64,000 bases of DNA, taken from positions 1 to 64,000 of the forward strand of contig JAMKCH010035375.1 of the NCBI GenBank assembly GCA_023653785.1, given 5' to 3'. The notes under the pieces are model-generated. The model had not been told where the DNA came from. It searched no databases and worked only from the letters and a program-made list of their open reading frames with translations. A program made the position numbers and the translations under genes. The stretch's first letter is position 1, and every line of letters begins with the position of its first letter. Origin of the DNA: Ophioderma brevispina. Lineage: Eukaryota; Echinodermata; Ophiuroidea; Amphilepidida; Ophiodermatidae. This document shows, in pieces, positions 1 through 11,305 of this stretch.

Positions 1-560
1 AAAATAATGATCAATAACAAGTTTCATGTTATTATTTCGCTTTGATTGTGATGGAAGTACGGGTTAGAACACACGCGGGGAAGTTGTTTTGAGATTAGTT
101 TTGAGAAAAAAAATTGAAAATATACGGTTAAGTTACGGGATTGAAATTATTCGTTATTTTAAAAAAAAGGGAAGTAGGCCTACATAGGGCTAGGCTACGG
201 GATATGCTGGAAACTATACAGGAAACGTTGAGTTGTGGAAAAATACGCTCACGGGATTTTGCGACGGGGGAATGCATAAAACTGCAGATGAAGGACTAAG
301 TTTATTACGGGGAATTTGAGGGAGTTATGAGAGGAAAAATGAGGATATGACATATGAAAAAGTTAATGGAAACTTATTACGGGATTAAATATTGGCATTT
401 TATTATTAAAAAATACGAGAAATACACTAAAAAAATTTGTAAAATCACAAACGAGATTACAGGATATGATAACGGGAACAATTGAGTTAACTAAAAAGTG
501 TTTTGTGACCGGGGGAGTCTTAAACTTAAGGATGACGGGTAAATCATACGGGAGTGACTT
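1..560. repeat. Low-complexity DNA with recurring ACGGGA motif
   Basis: AT-rich sequence in which ACGGGA or a one-base variant recurs at about 135, 197, 251, 307, 379, 451, 472 and 548, usually 54-72 bases apart. The spacing suggests a very decayed tandem repeat of about 60 bp. No coding exon or RNA is recognised here. Confidence 0.35.
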
Positions 561-641
561 GATGAGTTGTGGATTCCACTGGTTTGATTATGGCGGTGTC
601 GCCAATGTGTTACGTCTCAGTTATCGCTGTCAGTTTAGTGT

Positions 642-756
642 CATTTCTGTTTCAGTTGATCGCTTCGGTTTCAGTGATCGCTTCTGTTTCAGTGATCAGT
701 TCTGTTTCAGTGATCGCTTCAGTTTCAGTGATCTTTTCTCTTTCAGTGATCGCTCC
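642..756. repeat. 18-bp tandem repeat (about 6 copies)
   Basis: The unit TTTCAGTGATCGCTTCTG repeats about six times with small substitutions and one slightly different first copy. Because 18 is a multiple of three it stays open in two frames and yields repetitive FSFSDR- or VSVIAS-type peptides, which I read as repeat artefacts and not a gene. Confidence 0.85.
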
Positions 757-1019
757 CCTGCACCTCAACTAGCGGGAGCCCTGCCGGGGAAGCGCGGGGC
801 CTTCCCGCTAGTATTATAAAGCGTGAAGATTATTAATTTGGGTTTACCGTAATTAAAAGGTAAAGTCTGGTAAAAAATTACGGAAACATTTTTAACAGTG
901 CCATCACTGATCTTTCAACGCTGTATAATTATTTAGATTGCAATATTTAGAGTAAAATACTGGATAAAAGGCTTAGAAAATATCGTATTGTTTTTTTTTT
1001 TTATGGCTGGAAATTTGTT

Positions 1020-1300
1020 ACTACAACAAAATACTGTTAATTTTTTTGTCCAATTTTACGATAAGTAACTAAAATTTGCAAAGAAAAAAATACTGTAAAT
1101 TTTACAGGGAAAATCCTGGCAGCAATTTGCAAACAAAATTCCATATCGTCCTTTTTACAGGTGTACAGTTAAATTCACGCATATTTTCACAGTTTATGTT
1201 TTTAAGCGTTTTTACTTTAATTTTTATGGTACATATATTTTCAAGAATTTACTGCCAGTAATAATTACTATAAAATCTACAATATTTTTTACAGTGAACA
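1020..1300. repeat. Repeat fragment rich in TTTTACAGT / ACTGTAAA
   Basis: ACTGTAAATTTTACAGG-type motifs on both strands recur here, and similar motifs occur near 12770-12850 and 44700-45000. The ending TTTTTTACAGTG followed by a CTCCCT-like stretch resembles 12825-12840. This looks like a dispersed, decayed inverted-repeat transposon relic; exact ends are not visible. Confidence 0.35.
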
Positions 1301-1639
1301 CTCCCTAGGAATGCACATCGAGGGAGGTAGACTAAATGAAAAAAACATTGCGGAGGAAAATCGGTTCACATCAAGCAAACTCAAATGAACAGAAATTAAA
1401 AGGAAAATATGATTGTTGCTTGTTCGTGCAAATTGTTGAATAAGAATTACAAATTGAGTGCAATATGCTGGAAATCGTCGCCATTTTTTTAACGAAATAA
1501 CATACACCTTTAAGAAATTTAATTACCAATTGCTAAAGGGGATTTTGCAAACGTTCATCCGCCACAAATGTGAATAAGTAATTTGCAAATCATTATGCAC
1601 ATGGTGCGAAAACGAGTTATCACCCTATCTTTCTAGTGC

Positions 1640-2100
1640 AGTGTTTTAACCACAGGTTTACTATTTGAGGGAAGGGACCAACCATCTCTAAAAAACGAAA
1701 CAAACTATATTTATTTGGGTCCCTTCCTGAAATAGTAAAACTTGTAGTTAAAACGAGCAACTTCATTCGATCTCCCACAAATAGTAAACTTTCTAATGCT
1801 CCATTTTAATACGAAGTTTACTAGTTGAGGGAGGCAACACTCGTTTGACTTGTTTCCCCCCCCCCCCAAATAGTTCAACTTTACAGTAAGTAGTCACCCC
1901 TCCAACAACTAGGAAACCTTTTTAGAAAAAAAACCAGAGTTGATTTCCCAGTGAAATAGTAAATTTGCATAAAACGAGGCACTCAGCTCCAAAACAGTAA
2001 CTTAGACAAAGCAAAAAAGTTTTTAATTATCCGCCTCAACTACGATTATCGTCCCTAGGCGATGCGGTGTCCCTCCCTAAGATAGTGGAACCCGGCACCA
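1640..2100. repeat. Hairpin satellite, left outlier copies
   Basis: Degenerate copies of the same unit that fills 12.9-15.15 kb: GTTTACTATTTGAGGGAGG on one side and CCTGAAATAGTAAACTTTG on the other, followed by TTAAAACGAGGC. The two halves are reverse complements, so each unit can fold back. A C homopolymer lies inside (about 1854-1866). These copies lie on the opposite side of the 8.4-kb palindrome from the main array. Confidence 0.65.
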
Positions 2101-2554
2101 AAAAAATCTTCACAGCTGACACAGATACTTGAAATGAATCAAACATTAACTAGAATTCGCGGTTCTCGGCTTCGCTTTTTCGGAGGGGTTTGGGGGTTTG
2201 GTTCCTTCTCGGAACCTATTAGGGCGGGTCTTTGGCGACGTGGAAGGGGGGGGGGGGGGCTTTTGTGAATGACAGTTTAAATGCAGATCGATTGCGCCGG
2301 TTGGAGGGCTTCATTTTTTTTTTAGGTAGGGTATGTCGGCCCGATTTCCGAAATTGGGTTGCTTGGGAATTGTGTCCAAAGGTGGTAGGGTATTAGGAAC
2401 TGAAATTTTGTGAAATTTGCCGGCTTTTTGGAGCCGAAATCTGCAAATGAGCTTTTGCGGGCAAAAGTTTACCCACCAAAGGAGACCTTATGATGAATGT
2501 ACTTCAACCGGGGTCTCGGGACACAGTATTTATATATTAAGATATTGTAAATTT
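2101..2554. other. Stretch without recognisable gene
   Basis: Contains a G homopolymer (about 2248-2259) and otherwise single-copy looking sequence up to the left boundary of the palindrome. No exon, RNA gene or repeat family is recognised. Confidence 0.4.
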
Positions 2555-2680
2555 AGGGATTCAACAAGGTTAACGAAGTTGTTCATTCAATCAAAAACGT
2601 AAGACGTGTATTTGCAAAATACACACGTCTTACCGTTGTGTGATGGAGATGAACAAACTTCGTAACCTTGTTGAATCCCT
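2555..2680. repeat. Left terminal hairpin cap of the giant palindrome
   Basis: A 126-bp near-perfect palindrome. It opens with AGGGATTCAACAAGGTTA and CGAAGTTGTTCAT and closes with the reverse complement ending in CTTGTTGAATCCCT. Its centre, GTAAGACGTGT..ACACGTCTTAC, is itself palindromic around TTTGCAAAA. It looks like a small MITE-like hairpin forming the outer end of the larger element. No clear target-site duplication is visible outside it. Confidence 0.8.
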
Positions 2681-3774
2681 TTCAACAGCGACTTAACACA
2701 TCTTACAGTACGTGGTAGGTTTAATTGATTGAAATTGGATGAAAATTCATGTTTTAATCAAATTTATCTTTAAAAAAAAAAATAAGCTGCTCTTTATGCC
2801 CTTGGCATGCTTGTTTCCATATTGGAAACCCCGTCTCGTCATTTAGCTTTTAAAATGGTCGAGCGGACTTTTATACGGGGTTGAATAAATAGATATCTGA
2901 TGGGCAAAATAAAATAGTTAAAATTTCTATTTTATATTTTATTCGCAAGTTATATTTAGTACCTTCAGGGTGCTATTTCATTTAAAACACATTTCCCAAG
3001 TAATACTAATCATATCATTCCAGGTTTTTAAAGACGTCCAATTTTCATAGCGAGAAATATAATAATAACAAAAATAAGAAACAACCCTCCGCTCATTTAA
3101 AGGCGACGGTCCATTCTAATCAAGTACGGCTTGTGTTATGGACAACAGCCGCCCGCGCTTAACGACCCTAATAGCATGTGTGACAGCCACCGTTTTGAAA
3201 CTTCGTTCAAGTCAAACTCAATGATATAATGATATTTATACGGGATTTATAAATTGTTGCGCTCAAGAAGATACCAAGGATCGGAATATACGAAGCATGT
3301 GGATTTAATAGCAGATAGCACGGAATTTGATGTGATTTCTGATTTGTGAATGTGAATGATAAGTTTCAACTGGTGTGCTCAGTGCCGTTTGTTTTTGATT
3401 GGAACATGTGCATTCATGCATTGCAGCCAATGCAGGAATTCGGGGATATTCAGCCGGCTTCAATTCAACCACTTGGGGAAAAATAAAAAATCGGTGAAGA
3501 TGGGAGAATACAAATCCATATTAAAGGTTGGTATGTTGGCATTTGTAATTAATTATTTACCTGAAATTATGTTGCCAACAAAAAGCAAATCATACTCAAG
3601 CGCAGTCATGCATCAGTGCAGGGCATGACAGTGAGTGACTGTGATTTTACGAAACCCAGACATGCCAAACTTGCTGAAGTTGAAAGTGGTAAAAAGGTTG
3701 CGCCCTTAATATTACGGTATGTTACTTTTTCTCAACATGTCATTGCCACGGGGCATTTATTCAAAAATTTATTA

Positions 3775-5630
3775 TTACATGCCTAAATTTGCATTCCTGG
3801 AACAGACCGTCAGCTGGATTGGGTGTGATCCTTGCTGATGAATGCCGTGAAAGTGATGAAAACACGGGGCCGGTTGTACCAAAGGCATTGGTGGTACCAT
3901 GTGTGTTGATGACCCCCCCCACTCGAGCCAGGCTGCGGTTGTTAGAGGTACAGCCGGCGCGGGTAGCGCTCGTGGTGATTCTCGGACTGGAGTGTTGATG
4001 AACCCTGGTGTCACAGAATGCATAAAGCGCATTGGAGGCATTTGAGGGCTCTCTTTATTGGTGTTGATTATCGGTGCAGTAGCTGCGCCACTTGATCAGA
4101 CCTTGCCCGATAAACCGCCCCATTATAACGCTGTCCAAAGCAGGCATAGTTTAGTGCAGTAATTTGTTGATGCACGCGGTGATTTGAAATAACAAAGCGA
4201 TATTCGACATTCAAGCTATGTTTTTCAACATAGCGCCTAACATGTTAACGCCCACTGGTTGTTGCGTTTGTGTACCATGTAGCATCGCCTCCTTTTACCA
4301 TTGCTTGGCATTCTTGAAAACAAATCATTGGACTCTTTGGGGGGGGAAAAACAAAGCTTGCTTAAGTACGTTCCATTAGCCGCCACAGGGACAGGTATCA
4401 GGTACCGTTCCTACATCCTTTTAAGGACACTCTTTCCACCTTACTACTTTATCCCCGGATGATTTTGTGGTTCATTATAGGTAATTGTAAAGTATTAAAA
4501 CACCCAAATCGTCTGTTTGCAAAACGAACGAGTCCTTTTCTAAATCCCTCAATCACCCTCTGCTCCCAAGGCCTACAAAATTGAAATTCTATGTAGAACC
4601 AAACTAGTCTTGCAAAACTCAGGATTGTCAAAGTAATGAGCTTTTTTCGGATCTTAAACATTTTTTCTACATTCACCCTTTGCAATTGGTGCATGTGGCT
4701 GGGAAACCTCATGAACCTAAATGGTTTAGAATAGTTTATAACTCCCGCAAACACATGATTTGCAGTGTTGAAGGGACGGGTCCTTTATATTGGAGATTCC
4801 TGTTGAAGGGGGGTTGTTCAGAGTCGCTGAAGGGCCGCCCGCAACCCCGGACGTTGGTAGCGCATTTAAGTCTCATTCTTCTGCCTAACACACGCAGCAC
4901 CGTAGAACTCCCGCAGAAAGCGCTGCTAAGTCTTCAACGGGAATCGTTCGAAAATGGCGAGGTTTTCTCTGACGCACCAGTCTGTAAAACACATATTAAA
5001 CAAAATACGCCTAGTCCTATAATCATATAATTATGAACGTTTTGATTTTAGATCTACAAACAAATACTTTTTTTTTGGAAAATTTGGCTAAATCATGTGA
5101 AATTATGATCAGAGGTTGGATATATTTCACATGCTCAGACTGATAGTTGAACACACTTTGAGCACAAATTTAAAAGTAAATTAGGCCAACTAGTACTAGT
5201 AGAATACACATTTTTGAATTTCTTGTCGTTCTATATTGTTCCACTATTTTTAATGACTACGTTAGTACTATAATAGGCAGCTGGTATAATGATGTATATT
5301 GCGAGTGAATTGCAAGGTCAATCACGGTAAAACGTAAAAAATTATATAGATACCTTTTCTTGTTATAGATTACCTTTGAAAACTTTGACACCCCACTTTG
5401 TCGCTCTTTTGGTGGTCCTCTTTCTCCGATCTTCTTCAATTTTAAGAAGATCGGCCCTCAGAAAGAGTTTTAAAGCGTTTCTTTTGAGGCTCATCTTTCT
5501 TTCTCGTCTTTAAGTTCAACCGCGGAGGGATCGGCTCTTCGAGCACCGCGAATTCTGCTTTACTTAGCCAGGCTGACTATTCGCCGGCTTCTTAGAGGAG
5601 GTACTCATCATAACTCGTGCAGTCTTCTAC
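3775..5630 (-). pseudogene. Crypton-type tyrosine recombinase, decayed (left arm)
   Basis: Reading leftward, fragments in changing frames give the order expected for this family. First comes a charged N-terminal part (near 5630-5350), then a helical N-terminal domain (about 4985-4760, with EDLAALS). Next is the block with LVWFYIEFQFCR and KIIRG (about 4605-4449), then the catalytic region (about 4180-4050), and a proline/glutamine-rich tail (4041-3775, with LVQPAPCFHHF). Compared with the right-arm copy the catalytic arginine codon region reads differently and the GHR motif carries a one-base deletion, while the tyrosine codon context AGCTAC remains. The gene is broken by several frameshifts and should not make an active enzyme. 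The family assignment rests on the motif order and on the better preserved right-arm copy. Confidence 0.7.
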
Positions 5631-6399
5631 TCAAGCCCCCAGTACTTTGAGTTCAAATCAGCCTGGGTCCCCTCTGATTCCCCCTTCATCTCCCCTCCAT
5701 CACATCTCCGCCTTGAATCACTATTTCACGATTTGATGATTTTTGGAATGGTATTTGTTGCAATATTATTCACTCAAATGCCGTAAAAGATAGCAGACGA
5801 TAGGCATTTAATTTTTTGTATTTACCGGCCCTGGATGGCGCTTAATTCTTGTTGAGGACATGATTGAAACGATACAGAGCTGTTTATATGCATAATTTTT
5901 AGCTTAATTTCTTGCACAAGTATATTTTTCATCAATGATGGATGATTTCGTTCTAAATCACTGTTACAATTACAAAGAAAGGAAAAAAGACAGTTGATGG
6001 AGGGAGGGTTCACTCTTTGAAACTGCTTAATTTGCCGTACATTACGCCGCGCGGCCAGCGGTGATGAAGTTGGAGAATTGTTATAACTTCATAAAATGTA
6101 CAACGTCTAATTTTTGTGCTTGACTGTACAGTTTTAAAATTTTTGATGGTTAGATTCATATTTAAACCTGTTTTAATCTTCTCAATGTGTTTGTTTTCAA
6201 TCTGTACATCATGTCAATATGGTACATGCACTGTACATGCACCGTGCAAAGGTACGGGAAAAGTGTGCTAGAGGGTTTCCAAATAAGAGCTCACTGTATA
6301 ATTTGATATCACAGGGGATTCATCAAAAATCAACAACGGTTGCGTCCTGACACAAAAGAAATACGGGGAGTGTTTGAATTACACTCTTATATGGCTTTG

Positions 6400-6990
6400 C
6401 CAACAAAAATAGGTACATATTACAGTATACTCTCAAAAGAAAATTAATTAAAAACTACTTGGAAAGGTGTATTCGGTGGAGTGATTAAAGCGCTTGGGGA
6501 ATATGTAGGGTAAAAAAAGCACTGATGACCACACAACTAGCACAAAACTTGACAAAATTAGACCATCTTTAAATATTAAATTACGTATTTTACGGTAGGC
6601 TATTAGGTGGCCCCTCGAGGAATGCTGCGTTATAATACTGTAAAATTTAAAAGACAAGATAAAACGACGAAACGGCAAAGGTACATTTTGCTGTACTTCT
6701 ATAGTTAAATTCTTAACCACTCAAATGGATATCGTGTTTTTACACACATTAGTGTGTGGTGTGTGTGGGGGGGGGGGATACTGGGGCTAGAGTAATCAGA
6801 AAATGCCACCGATTCCATGGTATAAATCGGCAAAAATCTGCACAGGCAATAACATTGCTTATAAGACATTACTATTAGTGAAAGAAAAGAAAAATAAAAA
6901 ACTTGAGCGTTAGAAATAGGGCCGGGAGTGCCAATTTGGAATGAAAAGTAGCCATTTGCCGCTTTCTCCACAGTGAGGCATCATACAGTG
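6400..6990. other. Central loop of the giant palindrome
   Basis: This roughly 0.6-kb stretch between the arms shows no reverse-complement partner. It contains a GT-rich run passing into a G homopolymer at about 6755-6778. I find no coding exon, promoter motif or RNA that I can support. Loop edges are approximate because similarity between the arms fades over tens of bases. Confidence 0.55.
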
Positions 6991-7829
6991 TAACCAATGC
7001 TTTTATGAGTTAAAGACACTCTCAACAACTCTCCGTATTTCTTTGTGCAGGACCGCACGTTGTGGGATTTTGATGAATCCCTGTTGATATGCAAATTATA
7101 ACAGTGATGCGCCCTTATTTGGAAAAAAACCTCTACGCACCACTTTCCCCGTCCCTGTGCAGCGGTGGCATGTACGTGCCATGCTACAATATTGAATGCT
7201 TGACAGATTGAAAACAAACACAGGGAGAAGATTGCAACAACAGTTTGTTTAAATATTGAATTCCTACCATCAAAAAATTTTACTGACAGTATAAAAGCAC
7301 AAAAAATATGAGTTAGTAAAATTTATGAGTATTAACAGTCTCCAACCTGTCACACCTCACCGCGGGCCGCCGCGCGGCGACATGTACGCAAAATTAATTG
7401 CAGTTTCCAAAGACGTGAAACCTCCTCATCAAATGTTTCTTCCTTCTTTCCACATCGCAAACAGGGATTCAGAAGAAAATCATCCAATCATTGATGAAAA
7501 ATCCTTGGCAAGTAAATTATAGCATTAAAAATTTTGATGATATAAACAGCTCTGTAATCGTTTCAATCATTAACTCAACAAGAAATAAGCGCCATCCAAG
7601 CCGGTAAATACAAAAAATTAACCAGGCCTATCGTGGCCATACTTTTACGGCATTGAGGGAATAATATGACCAAAAAAATACAATTCCAAAAATCACAAAA
7701 AATTGCGTGAATGAATGAAATAGTGAAATCAAGGCAGGAAGAGGTGATGGAGAGATGACAGGGGGAACAGAGGGGACCCAGGACTGAATGTGACATCAAT
7801 ATTAACTGGGCTGAAGTAGAAGAATACAG

Positions 7830-9757
7830 CGAAAGTCTATGATGAGTACCTCCGCGAAGAAGCCGACCGCTAATATGTCACGCACTGGGCGGAAGAAGCA
7901 GCAGAATTCGCGGTGCTCGAAGAGAAAGAGCGATACCTCACGCGGTTGACTTAAAGAAGAGAAAGAAGATGAGCTCAAAAGAAACGCTTTAAAACTCTTT
8001 CTGAGGCCGATCTTCTAAAATTGAAGACGATCGGGAGGAGAAGAGCACCAAAAGAGCGACAAAGTGGGGTGTCAAAGTTTTCAAAGGTAACTAACTAACA
8101 AGGAAAAGGGAGCTTATAATTTTAGGGTTTTTTACGGGTTGACCTTTGCAATGTCCCGCGCAATATACATCATTATACCAGCTAGGCCTAGTAGTAGTAC
8201 TAAACGTCGTCTAGTAATTAAAAAAAATAGTGACACGAATATAGAACGACAAAAAGACAATAAATAAAATTTGATCTAATAGTACTAGTTGGCCTAATTT
8301 CCTTAAGTGTGATCAAAATGTGGTGTTCAACATATCAGTAGATAGTGAATTAATCAAACTCTGATCATTAATGATCACATGATTAAGCCAAATTTCCAAA
8401 AAAAGTATTTGTTGTAGATCTAAATCAAAAAACGCATAAATGATATTGTTATAGGATAGGAAGGATTAGTTTAATATGTGTTTTAAGACTGGTGCGTCAG
8501 TAAGAAAACCTCGCCAGATTTCGAACGACGACGTTTCCGTTGAAGAATTAGCAGCGCTTCTTGCGGGAGAGTTCTACGGGTGTGTGCGCAGAGAGAATGG
8601 GAACATTATGCGCACACAACGTAACCGTGGTTTGCGGGCTGCAATTCAGCGACCATTGACCAACCCACCTTCAACAGGAATCTCAATATAATAAAGGACC
8701 CGGCCACTTAAACCAATGCAATAATCATGTCTTGCGGGAGTGATAAAAGATCTAAAAAACATTAGGTCTTGATGTTGCCGCCAATGCACAATTGCAAAGG
8801 GTTGTGATTTAGAAAAAAGTTAGATATCGAAAGCTCAGTAATGACAATCCTAGAAGTTTGCAGAGACTAGTTTGGTTCTAAATTGAATTTCATTTTTGTA
8901 GGCGTGGAGCGAGCGAGGGATATTGAGGGAGTGAAAGAAAGGACTCTGTCGTTTGCAAAAAACAGACGATTTGGGTTGCGTTTAAATACTTTCACAAGAC
9001 CGAATAACCCACAAAAAATCATCCGGGGGGAGAAGAACGAGAAGGAGGAAGGTGGGAAGAGTGTCCTTTAAAAGGATGTATGAAACCGGTACCGATACCT
9101 GTCATGTGGCGGCGATGGAACTGTACTTAAGCAAGCTGGTCCAAGCGTCCAATGATTTTCAAAAGCAAAGCAAATGGTAATTTAAAAGGAGGCGGCTACA
9201 TGGTACAACCAACAACCAGGGGTTGTAACACCGTTAGGCGCTCTGTTGAAAAACATTAAGGCATGAATGCGAACTTAGCGTGTTTATAAAATCACAAGCG
9301 TGCGAGCAACAACAATTACTGCACTAAACGATGCCGGCTTCTTGAGACTCGCCGTTATAATGGCGGTTAGCGGGCATAGGTCTGAAGCAAGTGTGCGCAG
9401 CTACGGCAAACCGCACCGATATCAACCCAAAATCAAAAGAGAGCCAACATCAAATGCCCCAATTAGCTTAGGCAAATTTGTGGACAAACAGGTTTGCATC
9501 AACAACTCCATGTCCAGACTCAACAACGAGCGCTAACCGCAGCGCCGGCTGTACCTTCTACACCGCAGCCTTGCGCGAGTGAGCAGTCAACACAAATGGT
9601 ACAACCAAATGCTTTGGTACAACCAGGCCCCGTGTTTCACTTTCAACGGCAAAAATTCAATCAGCATGTCACCCCCCAATCGGATGACGGTCTGGTCCAG
9701 GATGCAAATTTGGGGAATGTACCTACTAAATTAATAAATAGACCCCCGTGGCAATGA
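7830..9757 (+). pseudogene. Crypton-type tyrosine recombinase, decayed (right arm)
   Basis: Tyrosine recombinases of Crypton transposons cut and rejoin DNA through an Arg...His-x-x-Arg...Tyr active site. Here, in order: a charged N-terminal stretch (about 7850-8110, AEFAVLEEKERYL); a helical N-terminal domain at 8476-8690 with VSVEELAALLAGEFYG and GLRAAIQR; a core piece at about 8860-9030 with FIFVGVER and TLSFAK; a segment with AAMELYLSKLVQASNDF at about 9110-9160; then the catalytic end at 9280-9404. That end contains VRATTITALNDAG (Arg at 9303), IMAVSGHRSE (His at 9375, Arg at 9378) and SVRSY (candidate nucleophile Tyr at 9402). A Q/P-rich tail runs to 9757. Frameshifts and stops separate the pieces, so it is a pseudogene, but the active-site residues survive. 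The layout resembles the Crypton-derived domains of animal KIAA1958-like proteins. It does not resemble DIRS-type recombinases, whose C-terminal motifs differ. Confidence 0.75.
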
Positions 9758-10794
9758 CATGTGAGACAAGTAACATAAAGTAAAATATTAAAACTTACCT
9801 TTTAACACTTTCACTTTCAGGCAAGGTGGGCATGTCATGGGTTCGTTAAATCACAGTCACGCACTGTCATGACATCACTGATGAATGAATGCGCGTTAGG
9901 ATGATTGCTTTTTGGCAACATATATTTAAAGGTAAATAAATTAAATTAACACATGCCAAACATCACAACTTAATATTGGATTTTATTCTCCTCTTCACAC
10001 GTTTTTTTTCTAAGCTGGTTTGATTGAAGACGCTCTCGAATATCCCCGTCACTGCAAGTGTGCAATGCATGAATGCACATGTTCCAATCAAAAAACACGG
10101 GCCAATGAGCACACCAGTGAAACTTATCATTTCACAAATCAGAAAAAATCACATCAAATTCCGTTGCTATAGCTATTAAATCCACAGGATCGTATATTCC
10201 TATCATTGTAGGTTTCTGACAGCAAAAAAGTTATAAATCCCAGTTAAATATCATTATGTCATTGATGACGTTGACGTGAAGAAGTTTCAAAACTGTGCTG
10301 TCACAAAATGCATTATCGTTAAGCGCGGGCGGTGTTGTCCATAACAACAAGCCGATACTTGATTAGAATGGACCGTCGCATTTTAATGAGCTGGAGGGGG
10401 CGGTTCTTATTTTGTTTTATTATTATTCGTGCTATTAATTGACGTCTTTACTGGTATGATATGATTAGTATTACTTGTGTGAATGGTTTATAAAAGTGAA
10501 ATAGCAACCTGAAGGTAATAAATAAAACTTTGAGAACTATATAAAAAGTAGAAATTCTAAACTATTTTATTTGGACCATCAGATATATTAGTTATGATCA
10601 ACCCCGATAAAAGTCCGCTCGACCATTTAAAAGCTAAAAGGCGGTACGGTTTTCCAAAATTGGAAACAAGAATGCAAGGCTAAGAGCAGCTATTTTTTTA
10701 AAAAGATAATGTTTGATTTAAACATGAATTTGCAGCCACATTTCAATCAATTAAACATACCTACGTATGTAGATGTGTTAAGTCGTTGTTGGAA

Positions 10795-10930
10795 AGGGAA
10801 ATTCAATAAAGAGTTACGAAGTTGTTCATCTCCCCTCAACTCCGGTAAGAACGGTGTTTATTTGGCAAATACCAAAACACTCTGAACGTTGTTGATTGGA
10901 GATGAACAATTCGTAACCTTGTGAATCCCT
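10795..10930. repeat. Right terminal hairpin cap of the giant palindrome
   Basis: About 136 bp, opening with AGGGAAATTCAATAAAGAG and closing with AACCTTGTGAATCCCT. It is homologous to the cap at 2555-2680 and is likewise palindromic, though more diverged in its first half and loop. The outer boundary AATCCCT marks the right end of the 8.4-kb element. Confidence 0.75.
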
Positions 10931-11305
10931 AATCATTGATCCCATACGAAAGGTCAAAAATTGACATTCGCAGGAATAGCTAAAAGTGAAAGATTAAGTT
11001 CTGGACATCGTATAATTATCTTTTCCAACTGAAAAATTGACAAAAATTAAGAAAACGCAGGGTTCAAAGATACGAATCTCCAATTACATGTTAAGTGTTG
11101 TTATAGTAAATGTCCGTGCGCGTGCGGACAGTCATGACAGTAATGACTAAAATATTCAAATTTGGCCCTTTATTACGTTGCTTTCGGTCTTATCACTTGC
11201 AGGTTATGTTAGGACACCTGAAATTGTCACAGCCATGGAAATACCAGATGTTGATGTGATTTGTCGATTTCGGAATTAGCAAATCACTGAGTGCCTTTAA
11301 GAATA
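10931..11305 (-). mobile_element. MITE-like repeat, copy 1 (truncated by the palindrome)
   Basis: This is the reverse complement of 19788-20138. Shared landmarks are TTTTCCAACTGAA, GAATCTCCAATTAC, a CGGACA-rich stretch and the end AGCAAATCACTGAGTGCCTTTAAG. In copy 2 both ends carry that CACTGA-type terminus inverted. In copy 1 the second terminus is missing or eroded exactly where the giant palindrome ends at 10930. Confidence 0.65.

Larger units (their letters stand above)
2555..10930. mobile_element. 8.4-kb giant palindromic element carrying two Crypton-type recombinase genes
   Basis: Seen directly: the left arm (about 2555-6400) is the reverse complement of the right arm (about 6990-10930) along its whole length, with an unshared loop of roughly 0.6 kb. 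Paired anchors are 3301-3480 with 10010-10190, 4051-4200 with 9290-9440, 5390-5480 with 8000-8090, 5700-5790 with 7640-7760 and 6181-6380 with 7020-7220. All share a centre near 6700-6745. By eye the arms are roughly 80-85% alike, differing by substitutions and many small indels. Each end is capped by a short hairpin. Both arms hold a decayed tyrosine recombinase gene reading outward. Known Cryptons move by a tyrosine recombinase and are not described, to my knowledge, as long palindromes with terminal inverted repeats. Alternatives are two Cryptons that landed head to head, a foldback transposon that captured a Crypton, an inverted duplication, or a fold-back sequencing or assembly artefact. 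Confidence 0.8.

Noticed and set aside
466..819. 117-codon plus frame with repeated FSFSDR
   Set aside because: It is a translation of the 18-bp tandem repeat; the alternative frame is open as well.
2555..10930. DIRS-type retrotransposon as the source of the tyrosine recombinase
   Set aside because: No reverse transcriptase or methyltransferase piece is seen, and the C-terminal motif set (RATTIT, IMAVSGHRSE, SVRSY) fits Crypton-type enzymes better.
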